From: Draconibacterium mangrovi
Lineage (GTDB): Bacteria > Bacteroidota > Bacteroidia > Bacteroidales > Prolixibacteraceae
DNA: 64,000 bases
Direction: 5' to 3'
NCBI RefSeq assembly: GCF_010586825.1
Contig: NZ_JAAAGB010000002.1
Location: forward strand, 434,001-498,000
Positions 41,415 to 50,371 of the stretch are shown here, one piece after another. A program made the position numbers and the translations under genes. Below the pieces are notes generated by a model, which saw only the letters and a program-made list of their open reading frames with translations, did no database searches and was not told the DNA's origin. Within the stretch, counting starts at the first letter, position 1; each line of letters starts with the position of its first letter.

Positions 41415-42167
41415 ATGGAGGAAGATAAATTTTATAATAATATTCAGAAAGCATTGGACGATCTGCCCGAAAACTTTAGTATTCTGGAGGAACAGATAGA
41501 TGTTGGTATTCAGATGAAATACTTTGAATTTGCCCGACTACTGAAGGACAGGGACATATCGGAAGAATGTTTTGAGGCGAGAGAGGAACTTTTTGACAAA
41601 GAAGTTGACGAAGAACGTAAAAAGGAAATACTGACAGCCATTGCGGTGTACGATGACGTGAAAGCGTACCGTACGCTTGAGAAGTTTGTTGAAGAGGCTG
41701 AAGGCGACCTGAAACAATGGGGAACGCTGGCTTTACAGGAAAGCAGAATGCTAATGCATAGCTCCTTACTTGATGAGCAACAGGTGTTTATATCGACCGG
41801 ACTGGGTGGAAAAGGCAAAAAACTGCGCTATTTTGTGGTGTTTCTTTCGGTTAATGAGAACGAAATGTTAACAGAAACGCAACAAAAGCTTCTTAAAGAT
41901 GAGTTAATATTCGAGCTCAACAAGCAGGAAGGTGTGTTTGAATCGATGGACTTTATGGAAGGTTTTTCATCGGCTTTGGTGATGTTGCCGATTACTGCCG
42001 AAATCAGAGATACATTTCAGAATGTAATTAACGAGTGCAATCAGTACGGTGGCTTTTTACGCGAAGATATGGTAATTACCAATGTTAAGATTTTGTCGCG
42101 TAGCGAGATTATACAATTAATACATCATAAGGAAAATAAGAATAACGATGAGTTGGAAAACGAATAA
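41415..42167 (+). CDS. Conserved-looking soluble protein, unknown function
   Basis: A 250-residue soluble protein, acidic and largely helical in its first 110 residues (LKDRDISEECFEAREELFDK, a stretch rich in E, D and K). A second half resembles an alpha/beta domain (GKKLRYFVVFLSVNENEM and FSSALVMLPITAEIRDTFQN). I do not recognise a named family. It has a strong ribosome site (aaggaggtta). It overlaps the next gene by 20 bp, so the two are cotranscribed. It is divergent from feoB. Confidence 0.7.
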   Translation: MEEDKFYNNIQKALDDLPENFSILEEQIDVGIQMKYFEFARLLKDRDISEECFEAREELFDKEVDEERKKEILTAIAVYDDVKAYRTLEKFVEEAEGDLKQWGTLALQESRMLMHSSLLDEQQVFISTGLGGKGKKLRYFVVFLSVNENEMLTETQQKLLKDELIFELNKQEGVFESMDFMEGFSSALVMLPITAEIRDTFQNVINECNQYGGFLREDMVITNVKILSRSEIIQLIHHKENKNNDELENE

Positions 42168-42450
42168 GATAAATGTGGCTATTCAGGTATTGCCAGAAGC
42201 CGACGGAAAAATAAAATACGAATTGGTCGACAAAGCAATTGAAACCATCCAAAAATCGGGATACCGCTACCAGGTGTGCCCGTTTGAAACTGTAGTTGAA
42301 TGTGGATTTCATGAATTTCCGGATTTGCTGGAGCGTATTCATGAGGCCTGCGGCGAAGCAGGAACACAACGAATGATCACCAATATGAAACTTCAGGTAA
42401 ATTTTGAAAAAAATGTGGCCATTGAAGATAAAATGGAAAAATACTCGTAA
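42148..42450 (+). CDS. MTH1187/YqgV family thiamine-binding protein
   Basis: A 100-residue protein of the UPF0045/MTH1187 (thiamine-binding, DUF77) family: NVAIQVLPEADGKIKYELVDKA at the start, then SGYRYQVCPFETVVECGFHE and AGTQRMITNMKLQVNF. Members form ferredoxin-like tetramers; some bind thiamine or related pyrimidines, but the cellular role is unsettled. It overlaps the preceding unknown gene by 20 bp in another frame. Confidence 0.82.
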   Translation: MSWKTNKINVAIQVLPEADGKIKYELVDKAIETIQKSGYRYQVCPFETVVECGFHEFPDLLERIHEACGEAGTQRMITNMKLQVNFEKNVAIEDKMEKYS

Positions 42451-42537
42451 TTATTTTGCTGTTAGGCGGTTGAATACCTCAGCAGAAAAGCAGGCAAAAA
42501 TGAATTGTAATTAATTTCAATAAAATTTCTGTGCAGA

Positions 42538-42568
42538 TTTGTATTTATACAAATAAGCGCTATATTTG
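42538..42568 (+). promoter_or_regulatory. Promoter of tRNA-Arg
   Basis: TTTG at 42538-42541 and TATATTTG at 42561-42568 with exactly 19 bp between them: a full match to the Bacteroidota consensus, 26 bp before the tRNA. It serves as an internal reference for promoter calls elsewhere in the window. Confidence 0.85.
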
Positions 42569-42594
42569 CACCGCTTTTAAAGCAAACGCGTTCT

Positions 42595-42668
42595 GGACCT
42601 GTAGCTTAATTGGATAGAGCACCTGACTACGGATCAGGAGGTTAGGGGTTCGAGTCCCTTCAGGTTCA
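42595..42668 (+). tRNA. tRNA-Arg (anticodon ACG)
   Basis: A 74-nt cloverleaf: acceptor ggacctg/caggttc, D arm with aattggat loop, anticodon stem cctga/tcagg around loop ctacgga giving anticodon ACG (42629-42631), and T arm ggggttcgagtcccc-type with ttcgagt loop. The 3' CCA is not encoded (acc then g). It reads CGN codons after A34 is changed to inosine. Confidence 0.97.
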
Positions 42669-42678
42669 CCGATATAAA

Positions 42679-42717
42679 ACCGTAATCGACGTTATAACAG
42701 TTGGTTACGGTTTTTTT
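42679..42717 (+). terminator. Intrinsic terminator after tRNA-Arg
   Basis: A 7-bp stem accgtaa/ttacggt (42679-42685 with 42705-42711) followed by TTTTTT. Confidence 0.85.
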
Positions 42718-43033
42718 GTTGTAGAAATGTCCGACTGGCGTCCGATTTTTCTAAAAATTTTAGTTTGTTGTGATATTTATCAAGCCGCGATCATATGATA
42801 AAGCTAGGCTGTTTTTGAATCTATTTCGAAAACATAAGTAAGGAAAAAGGAGAAGATTTGACCCTATAAATTGCCCCGAAATATTTTATATACAAGCTTA
42901 TGGCAACTTTCTATTGTTGAAAAACTAATATAACTTTGTTTTCGTTAGAGGAGTTGTGTATGGCTAGATCCATTATGGTACTGAAATAAATTTCAAATTC
43001 TCCTTTCAATTTATATATATTTGTCCAGTACTT
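42718..43033 (+). other. Spacer before ECF sigma gene, with promoter at its end
   Basis: About 316 bp without a gene. TATATTTG at 43016-43023 matches TAnnTTTG and ends only 10 bp before the ATG at 43034; TTTC at 42991-42994 may be the -33 element (21 bp spacer). The transcript would start 3-5 nt before the start codon. Confidence 0.5.
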
Positions 43034-43645
43034 ATGAATATAAACGCAGATAAAGAATTATGGGAAGACTTCCTTAATGGGGAAGACTATGCGCTTTCTC
43101 ATATTTATTATCAGCATGTTCAGGGACTTTATCGTTATGGTAAAAAGTTTTCAAATGACGATGAATTGATAAAAGATACCATCCAGGATCTTTTTTTTGA
43201 TCTTATCCGAACACGGAAAAATCTTCACGGTACAAATAATATAGGTTTCTATCTTATCGCATCCTTTCGTCGAAAACTGGCAACAAGTATTCGTAAAAGT
43301 AAAGTGTTTTCTGGTACCACGGATGAAGAGTATTTTCAGGCTGAAATCGTCTATTCGGTTGAGAAGGAGTTAATCGATAAAGAGGAGTTAACGGAAAGAG
43401 AACAACTTTTGCAAGCCGGATTTAACGAGTTAGCGCCAAAACAGCGTGAAATCCTGTACTACCGCTATATATGTGAATTTTCGTATGATCAAATCTGTGA
43501 AATTACTTCCCTAAAATATGATTCAGCGAGAAAGCAAGTATTCAGAGCTTTAAAGTCTCTTCGTAAGGCAGTTGAAGGTAAAAGTAGTATTGTGTTTTTC
43601 CTGTCGTTCTGCGCTAAGGAAATACTTTTTCCAAAAAAAAGTTAG
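43034..43645 (+). CDS. ECF RNA polymerase sigma factor of the first PUL
   Basis: A 203-residue ECF sigma factor. Region 2 spans about residues 20-90 (HIYYQHVQGLYRYGKKFSND, then DTIQDLFFDLIRTRKNL). Region 4 is near residues 130-185 (LAPKQREILYYRYICEFSYDQICEITSLKYDSARKQVFRA in two blocks). It pairs with the FecR gene 134 bp downstream and should drive the susC/susD operon when the glycan is sensed. The promoter seems to leave almost no leader before the ATG. Confidence 0.92.
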   Translation: MNINADKELWEDFLNGEDYALSHIYYQHVQGLYRYGKKFSNDDELIKDTIQDLFFDLIRTRKNLHGTNNIGFYLIASFRRKLATSIRKSKVFSGTTDEEYFQAEIVYSVEKELIDKEELTEREQLLQAGFNELAPKQREILYYRYICEFSYDQICEITSLKYDSARKQVFRALKSLRKAVEGKSSIVFFLSFCAKEILFPKKS

Positions 43646-43779
43646 CGAATACTGTCCACAAAATTTTCATCCACATCTTTCTATAATAGACAGAGGCAAT
43701 TAATGTCTTTGTGACGAAGAAGGAATTTCGCTTTTCCAGAAAGGAGATAATTCCTAACCAATAATGATCAAACTGAAAG

Positions 43780-45015
43780 ATGGATAAAAAATACTTAAAA
43801 TATGGTCTGGAAGATTTTCTCGAAGACAAACAATTTGTCGCTTGGATTTTAAAAGGCCATCAAAATGAGGAGTGGAATACTTTCCTACATGATTACTCCG
43901 AGTTACAGAGCAAGGTTAACACAGCCAAAGAAATTGTTCTTTTACTAAAAGATAGATACGACATTCTTGACGAAGAAGAGGTGTTGTTAATGTGGCATAA
44001 CATTGATCGATTTAATAGATCATACAAGAATAGAGCCCGTACAATTCATCTTCGTCGAACAATTACTATTGCAGCATCAGTATTAATAGTTATCTCATTG
44101 GGAATTTTTGGATATTCCTATTTAAATAACCGGAATTTGGAGTATCAATTTGCATCCTCGGATATACCTAATAGTACCGAGAATGCTCGTTTGGTTCTAT
44201 CCGATGGTGAAGAGATTGATCTTGAGAATGATAAGTCAACTATTTCTATCGATGACAAAGAGAAAATTACTATCAACGATGAAAGTGTGATTGATCTGTC
44301 GGAAAATGAGGAAATGGACGCCGACGACACTAAAATGAACGAAGTAATTGTTCCCTATGGAAAAAGCTCTGAGTTGTTGCTTGCAGATGGAACAAAAGTT
44401 TGGCTAAATGCCGGAAGTCGACTGGCATTCCCAACAAAATTTACAAAAAGTACAAGAGAAGTATACCTGGAAGGTGAAGCTTGTTTTAAGGTCACAAAAA
44501 ATGAGTCGCAACCATTTATTGTGAATGCCAACGATATAGGGGTAAAAGTACTGGGAACCTATTTTGATGTTTCTGCTTATCCCAACGATGAGCACATTGA
44601 AACCATTCTTGTAGAAGGAAGTGTAGTTGTAGGAAAAAAGACAGCATTTGGTATTAGTAAAAACAATGTTGAGTTAAAACCGTATCAAAAGGCAACATTC
44701 AATAAAGAAGAAAACGACATTGTAGTAGCTGAGGAACCTAATGCAGATGTTTACCTTGCCTGGACAGAAGGTTGGTTTGAGTTTTCACAACAAAATCTGG
44801 ATAATGTTCTGACCAAATTAGAACGCTATTACAACGTAAAACTTGTTGTTCCGGAAGATTTCAACACAAATAGGAAAATTACCGGAAAACTTGATTTAAA
44901 AGATTCATTGGATGATGTATTAAAAGCTCTGTCAGATGTAGCAAAAATGGACTACCGAATTGATGGGAGTAAAGTGTTTATTACGAATAAAATGGAGGAG
45001 ATTCCTATGAAATAA
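43780..45015 (+). CDS. FecR-family anti-sigma factor
   Basis: A 411-residue inner-membrane protein. The cytoplasmic N-terminus (about 85 residues) would bind the sigma factor; one membrane segment lies at about residues 91-110 (TITIAASVLIVISLGIFGYS). The periplasmic FecR domain follows (VPYGKSSELLLADGTKVWLN, then EVYLEGEACFKVTKNESQPF and ETILVEGSVVVG). The C-terminal DUF4974/STN-contact domain ends the protein (FSQQNLDNVLTKLERYYNVK). It receives the signal from the STN domain of the SusC receptor encoded 82 bp downstream. Confidence 0.93.
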   Translation: MDKKYLKYGLEDFLEDKQFVAWILKGHQNEEWNTFLHDYSELQSKVNTAKEIVLLLKDRYDILDEEEVLLMWHNIDRFNRSYKNRARTIHLRRTITIAASVLIVISLGIFGYSYLNNRNLEYQFASSDIPNSTENARLVLSDGEEIDLENDKSTISIDDKEKITINDESVIDLSENEEMDADDTKMNEVIVPYGKSSELLLADGTKVWLNAGSRLAFPTKFTKSTREVYLEGEACFKVTKNESQPFIVNANDIGVKVLGTYFDVSAYPNDEHIETILVEGSVVVGKKTAFGISKNNVELKPYQKATFNKEENDIVVAEEPNADVYLAWTEGWFEFSQQNLDNVLTKLERYYNVKLVVPEDFNTNRKITGKLDLKDSLDDVLKALSDVAKMDYRIDGSKVFITNKMEEIPMK

Positions 45016-45021
45016 AAAGAG

Positions 45022-45053
45022 AAAACCGGTTAGCGGGCAGGCTCTCCGGTTTT
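45022..45053 (+). terminator. Hairpin between fecR and susC (first PUL)
   Basis: An 8-bp stem aaaaccgg/ccggtttt (45022-45029 with 45046-45053), symmetrical and just after the fecR stop codon. The stem itself ends in TTTT. It could end sigma/FecR transcripts while susC is read from its own ECF promoter. A similar hairpin stands at the same place in the second locus. Confidence 0.55.
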
Positions 45054-45097
45054 CAAACTAAATTAAATAAAGTATTTAATCTAAACGTTTCAAAATT

Positions 45098-48000
45098 ATG
45101 AAAAAAAAGCGAACAGCGCTTTACTTCCCTAGAGGAAGTATGGCCAAAATTCTATTAAAGATGAAATTACTAACTATCCTGTTGCTTTCAGTGTTTGCTG
45201 TTTCGGCAGCGAACGATTCCTACTCGCAACAGACCAAATTTAATCTTGATCTTTCGGAAGTTAGTGTGAAACAAGTGTTTCTTGAAATTGAGAAAAGCAG
45301 TGAATTTATTTTACTGTATGATGAGAACACTGTTGATGTCAACAGAAAAGTGAATGTTCAGGTTGTTGACCAAACAGTAGAAAGTATCCTTGATCAGGTA
45401 CTGAAAGGAACGAACAATTCTTATAAAATTTATGACAGACAGATAGTAATCTTAGAAGATGAAAATACAAAAGTTCCTGAAATAGAAGTAAAACCTTCCG
45501 AACTGAAGCCGCAAAAGTCGGTGAAGGGTACGGTAACTGATTCAAACGGAGAAACACTACCCGGAGTGACTGTGGTTGTAAAGGGTACGACCATTGGTAC
45601 AACAACCGATATGGATGGAAATTATACTCTTGAAGTTCCGAGTGATGATGCTATACTTCAGTTCTCCTTTGTGGGAATGGAAACCATTGAGCTGCCTGTA
45701 AATGGACAAAGTACGGTTAATACAACTTTAGCACTTAGTAATATTGGACTAGAAGAGGTTGTTGCTGTAGGATATGGTACCCAGAAGAAAAGTGACGTGG
45801 TTAGCTCGGTCGTATCTGTTGCAGTGGATGATGTGGTAAAAGTTGCCAGCTCGGATTTAGGTGAAATGCTTCGTGGTAAGGCTACTGGTGTTCAAATTAC
45901 AACTGCCGATGCCAGTCCTGGAAGTAGTTCTTCAATTTTGATTAGAGGGAAAAGATCAATAAATGGAGGTAACGATCCTCTCGTAATAGTTGATGGAGTA
46001 CAGGTAACAAACATCAATGAGGTAAATCCAAATGATGTTTCAAATATGGAGATACTTAAAGATGCTGCTGCCCAGGCTATCTATGGAGCCAGAGCGTCAA
46101 ACGGAGTGATTTTAATTACTACAAAAAGAGGAAAGTCGGGAGAAACTCAGGTTAGCTATTCGGGGTATTTTGGTTTGCAAACTGTTCAGAAACATTTTGA
46201 AGCTTATAGTGGAGATGAATTTATCGCCTATAAAAGAGAGGCATTTCGCGCTAATGGAGGACCTGACGGAGATTTCTTGCCAGATGATCAGGTGTTTACA
46301 GCTGATGAGCTAGCGACTATTTCAAGTGGTGATTATATTGATTGGGAGGATAAAGTGTTGCAACTTGCACCTATCACAAATCATAATGTCAGCATAACCG
46401 GAGGAACCGAAAAAACAAAGGTTTTTACAAGTATCGACTATTTTAGTCAGGAAGGAATTATTAAAGGAACCGATTATGATCGTGGAACTGTTCGTTTGAA
46501 TGTTGATCAAACATTAACGGACTGGTTAAAAGTGGGTGTTAATTCTTCCTGGCAAATTTCTCAAAAGGAAAACCCTGGAACTAGCCACGCAACAAATGAA
46601 CCTGCTGCTGCTATGCTGGTGAGAACAATTACAACATCACCATTAGGACAAGTTTATAATGAGGATGGCTCTTTAAAACTTCATCCGAGCGACGTTCAAG
46701 ATAGCTGGAATCCATTGCTTGATCTACAGGAAATTACAAATGATACGAAGGAAAGCCGGACTATTATGAATGTTTTTCTGGACGTAACTCCATTTAATGG
46801 ATTCAAGTATAGGTTGAATGCGAGTAGAAATGGATTAAATCGAAAAAATTACCTGTATAACTCATCAAAATCACTATCAGGCACATTAGCAGGTGGAGTG
46901 GGATTGGGATCGGTTGATTATATTGACAATGCCAATTGGCAACTGGAGAATATTTTAACTTATAAACCAAATTTAGGTGATGGTGCGCATGCGCTGGATC
47001 TTACATTTGTTCAGAGTTATTTGAAATCAACATATTCTCGATTTCTAAACGAAGCAACCAACATCCCAAGTGATGCGATCGGCATTTATTACCTCGCAGC
47101 CGGTGTAAATCAACCAAGTATTTTTGCTACGGAAAGAAACTTACTGTCCTATGTATTTCGAGCTCAATACAATTATGGTGGAAAATACTATTTGTCAGCA
47201 TCCATGAGGGCTGATGGATCCAGTGTTTTTGGAGACAATAATAAATGGGGATACTTTCCTGCAGTTGCAGCCGGATGGAATATAAACAACGAAGATTTTT
47301 TAATTGACAGCGAAACCATTAGCGTCCTGAAATTACGCGGTAGTTACGGAAGTGTTGGTAATGAAGGTATTCAGCCTTATCAAAGTTTAAATACAGTTCT
47401 TCCTTACGATTATATTTTCGGTGGTTCCAAAACTGCCGGACTTTTACCTGGAGGAACTCTACCAAATCCCGATCTAAAATGGGAAACAACTACTTCGCTC
47501 AATATTGCACTTGATTATGGCTTGCTAAAAAATCGAGTAACTGGAACCATAGAATATTATAGGACCAGGACAAAAGATCTATTGGTGAACAGAGCAATCG
47601 AGCAGGTAACCGGATATTCGCGCAAAATTGTAAACCTTGGAGAGATAGAAAATAAAGGGCTTGAGTTTGCTCTAAACGGAGACGTAATTAGAAATTCAGA
47701 CTTTACATTAAGTCTTGGAGCGATGTTTAATTTGAACAGAAACAAGATAATAAGTCTGTATGGCGAAGACAATGATGGAGACGGAATTGAGGATGATGAT
47801 ATTGCCAACCGTTGGTTTATAGGTCAACCAATAGATGTTTACTACGACTATAAGATGGTAGGTATTTTTAGCACTGCCGAGGAAGTAGCTGCATCAAATA
47901 CACCGGATGCTGAACCTGGAGATATTCAAGTTTGGGACAGGGATCCCAACGATGGTGTGTTGAATCCGGATGATCGAGTGATCACTGACCAGACACCAGA

Positions 48001-48469
48001 CTGGTATGGTACATTTAACCTGGATATGACATACAAAGGACTTGATTTTTCAGCTAGTTTCTATACTGTTCAAGGAGTAACAAAGTTTAATACTTTCCTG
48101 GTTGATTACTGGACAGGTGGTAATCCAAGAGGTATTTTAAATGGTATTAAACAGGATTATTGGACTCCTGAACATACCGACGGAACTCGTCCAAGGCCGT
48201 TAGAAGCGACTGGAAGAAGATTTATGGATCAGGGTAATGTTACTGCTGGTTTGCAGGATGCGTCATTTATCAGACTCCAAAATGTGACAATCGGATATTC
48301 GTTACCCGATGCAGTTATCAGTAGGTTGGGCTTATCTAAAGTAAGAGTGTATTGCACTGGCCAGAACCTATTTACAATAACCGATTTTGAAGCCTATAGC
48401 CCGGAAAACGATGCACGTTCCTACCCGGAAACTGTTTCGGTAATCGGTGGACTTCAAATTGGGTTTTAA
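45098..48469 (+). CDS. SusC-family TonB-dependent receptor with STN signalling domain
   Basis: A 1123-residue outer-membrane importer. An unusually long N-terminus (MKKKRTALYFPRGSMAKILLK) leads to the signal peptide. An STN domain covers about residues 45-120 (FNLDLSEVSVKQVFLEIEKS), then a carboxypeptidase-regulatory-like domain (about 138-215, VKGTVTDSNGETLPGVTVVV). The TonB-box/plug region begins with EEVVAVGYGTQKKSDVV, and the plug includes ILKDAAAQAIYGARASNGVI. The barrel fills the rest. The STN domain signals through FecR to the ECF sigma factor. With the SusD lipoprotein 27 bp downstream it forms the glycan uptake complex. Confidence 0.96.
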   Translation: MKKKRTALYFPRGSMAKILLKMKLLTILLLSVFAVSAANDSYSQQTKFNLDLSEVSVKQVFLEIEKSSEFILLYDENTVDVNRKVNVQVVDQTVESILDQVLKGTNNSYKIYDRQIVILEDENTKVPEIEVKPSELKPQKSVKGTVTDSNGETLPGVTVVVKGTTIGTTTDMDGNYTLEVPSDDAILQFSFVGMETIELPVNGQSTVNTTLALSNIGLEEVVAVGYGTQKKSDVVSSVVSVAVDDVVKVASSDLGEMLRGKATGVQITTADASPGSSSSILIRGKRSINGGNDPLVIVDGVQVTNINEVNPNDVSNMEILKDAAAQAIYGARASNGVILITTKRGKSGETQVSYSGYFGLQTVQKHFEAYSGDEFIAYKREAFRANGGPDGDFLPDDQVFTADELATISSGDYIDWEDKVLQLAPITNHNVSITGGTEKTKVFTSIDYFSQEGIIKGTDYDRGTVRLNVDQTLTDWLKVGVNSSWQISQKENPGTSHATNEPAAAMLVRTITTSPLGQVYNEDGSLKLHPSDVQDSWNPLLDLQEITNDTKESRTIMNVFLDVTPFNGFKYRLNASRNGLNRKNYLYNSSKSLSGTLAGGVGLGSVDYIDNANWQLENILTYKPNLGDGAHALDLTFVQSYLKSTYSRFLNEATNIPSDAIGIYYLAAGVNQPSIFATERNLLSYVFRAQYNYGGKYYLSASMRADGSSVFGDNNKWGYFPAVAAGWNINNEDFLIDSETISVLKLRGSYGSVGNEGIQPYQSLNTVLPYDYIFGGSKTAGLLPGGTLPNPDLKWETTTSLNIALDYGLLKNRVTGTIEYYRTRTKDLLVNRAIEQVTGYSRKIVNLGEIENKGLEFALNGDVIRNSDFTLSLGAMFNLNRNKIISLYGEDNDGDGIEDDDIANRWFIGQPIDVYYDYKMVGIFSTAEEVAASNTPDAEPGDIQVWDRDPNDGVLNPDDRVITDQTPDWYGTFNLDMTYKGLDFSASFYTVQGVTKFNTFLVDYWTGGNPRGILNGIKQDYWTPEHTDGTRPRPLEATGRRFMDQGNVTAGLQDASFIRLQNVTIGYSLPDAVISRLGLSKVRVYCTGQNLFTITDFEAYSPENDARSYPETVSVIGGLQIGF

Positions 48470-48496
48470 TTAGTTGAAAATTAAAATTTTAGTAAA

Positions 48497-50047
48497 ATGA
48501 AAGTAATTTTTAAAATATATACCCTATTAAGTATATTCCTTATCTTCTCATGCTCTGATCAGCTGGATGAGACACCAATTGATGCGATAGATGCTGATTA
48601 CATTTATAGCTCTGAAGCCGGCCTTGAAGCCGGTGTTACCGGATTGTACAATAAAATGCGGGAATTAAATTACGACGAAGGTACAAATTCTATATTTTCT
48701 AGTGTATTTTTCCGGATTGCCACCGACTTAGGAATCGGACGAGTAAACCTGGATCAATGCTATAATCCGAATAGATATAATGCTAATTGGCCTATGCAAA
48801 ATTGGGGGCGATTGTATTATATTATTGATAGAAGCAATGCGATAATTGCTTACGCACCAGATATAGAAATGGATCAGACCAGGAAAGATATATTATTGGC
48901 TCAAGCCAGAGCAATTCGGGCTGAGGTTTACATGCAATTGTATACAACTTATAATAATATCCTCTTTAAACCTGAACCTACAACAATTGAGAACATTGAT
49001 GAAATTGATTATACACCTGCAGACCCAGCTGATATTTGGGCATTAGTAGATAGTGATCTTGATTTTGCTATATCAAAACTTGATTGGGTGGTTGAGCCCG
49101 GGAGATACGGACAAGGCGTTGCAAGGCATTTAAGAGGAATTAGTGCTTTGTGGCAGGAAGATTGGCAAGAGGCAGTTAATCAGTTTGATGCTGTTGTTGA
49201 AAGTGGTGTTTATCATCTTGTAGAAGTGGATGAAGTATTTACGGGAGACAAGAACCATGCTGAGTCACTTTATACCTATCAGACAAGTCGCGCCTTAGGT
49301 GGTGGAAATGAACTTGCCGGTGGTGGACCTTCCGCGTTGGCAAGTATGTTCAACTGTCGTATTTACGAATTATCGAGTGGAGAAATGATCCCGGAAGTTC
49401 AGTATGGAGGATTGGCATTTGGATGGGCTTTCCCTAATGACTATTGCCAGTCTTTATACGATCGGGAAAATGATAAGCGATATACTACTTATTATTATGA
49501 ACAAAATTATATTGTGAATAATCCAAATTCACCCAATTTTGGTCAACCTCTACCGGAATCCTCTATTGAAGATAATTTTAGAAGGTACCATTTTAGTCTG
49601 AAAAAGTTTCATGATCCAGACAAACCGGCTAGCTCAGACCAGAGTTACCAAAATTTTGTTCATTATCGATTTGCAGAAACCCTGCTTTTTGGTGCTGAAG
49701 CTCACTGGCATTTATCGGGAAGTAACACGGATGCAACCGCTTTAGAGTATATCAACATGGTTAGAAGAAGAGCTTTTGGAGACAATAACCATGATTATAC
49801 AACAATAGATTTGGATAGCTATCTCGAAGAACATGCACGTGAGATGGCTCTTGAAGCTTCACGTTGGTACGTACTTAAAAGACTAGGAGTGTTAGTAGAG
49901 AGAGTAAATCTTTATTTCCAGGGAGGTTCAAATTCAGGAAACGTTCATGGAGTTCAAATGGAAGATTATATGGTCAACTATCCTATTCCTCAATCTCAAT
50001 TGGATTTGATGAAAGGATTTCCACAAAATGACGGCTATACCCAATAG
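48497..50047 (+). CDS. SusD/RagB-family glycan-binding lipoprotein
   Basis: A 516-residue surface lipoprotein. The signal peptide ends in a lipobox (LIFSC, Cys 19) followed by SDQLDETP. The TPR-rich SusD fold is recognisable: AGLEAGVTGLYNKMRELN, RAIRAEVYMQLYTTYNNI, HLRGISALWQEDWQEAVNQF and the C-terminal FAETLLFGAEAHWHLSG and HAREMALEASRWYVLKRLG. It caps the SusC barrel and binds the glycan. It is closed by a strong hairpin 24 bp after its stop codon. Confidence 0.95.
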   Translation: MKVIFKIYTLLSIFLIFSCSDQLDETPIDAIDADYIYSSEAGLEAGVTGLYNKMRELNYDEGTNSIFSSVFFRIATDLGIGRVNLDQCYNPNRYNANWPMQNWGRLYYIIDRSNAIIAYAPDIEMDQTRKDILLAQARAIRAEVYMQLYTTYNNILFKPEPTTIENIDEIDYTPADPADIWALVDSDLDFAISKLDWVVEPGRYGQGVARHLRGISALWQEDWQEAVNQFDAVVESGVYHLVEVDEVFTGDKNHAESLYTYQTSRALGGGNELAGGGPSALASMFNCRIYELSSGEMIPEVQYGGLAFGWAFPNDYCQSLYDRENDKRYTTYYYEQNYIVNNPNSPNFGQPLPESSIEDNFRRYHFSLKKFHDPDKPASSDQSYQNFVHYRFAETLLFGAEAHWHLSGSNTDATALEYINMVRRRAFGDNNHDYTTIDLDSYLEEHAREMALEASRWYVLKRLGVLVERVNLYFQGGSNSGNVHGVQMEDYMVNYPIPQSQLDLMKGFPQNDGYTQ

Positions 50048-50066
50048 CAAGTTTAGTTTGGTTAGT

Positions 50067-50104
50067 GTTAGGAAGGTACCTTCGAAAGAAGGTATCTTCC
50101 TTTC
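50067..50104 (+). terminator. Strong terminator after susD
   Basis: A 13-bp stem ggaaggtaccttc/gaaggtatcttcc with one G-T pair and a gaaa tetraloop (50071-50083 with 50088-50100), followed by tttct. It should separate high susCD expression from the enzyme genes downstream. Confidence 0.8.
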
Positions 50105-50371
50105 TAACAGTTTACGATTTTTATAATCAATGATATTTTATGATCAATCGCAAACTATCATTTTAAGTTAAGAATTATGACTCATAGCTTTTTGTTTAGA
50201 AGGGGTGAGTTTAAAATTTAATTCTTGACTATCTGGTTCCTGTAAAAGAACATTAAACTCGGTATTACGAGATTAACTTATCATTGTGTAGATCGGTTAT
50301 TTTCTCTTTTCAAATATTCTAAGAAAAACCAGAATCCTACTAACATAAATAAAATTTTATAACCTAAATCA
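50105..50371 (+). other. Spacer between susD terminator and esterase operon
   Basis: AT-rich and without a gene. A promoter for the enzyme genes is expected here, but no clean TAnnTTTG match was found; tagctttttg near 50187 is the nearest. The enzyme genes may use the PUL's ECF sigma factor. Confidence 0.35.
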
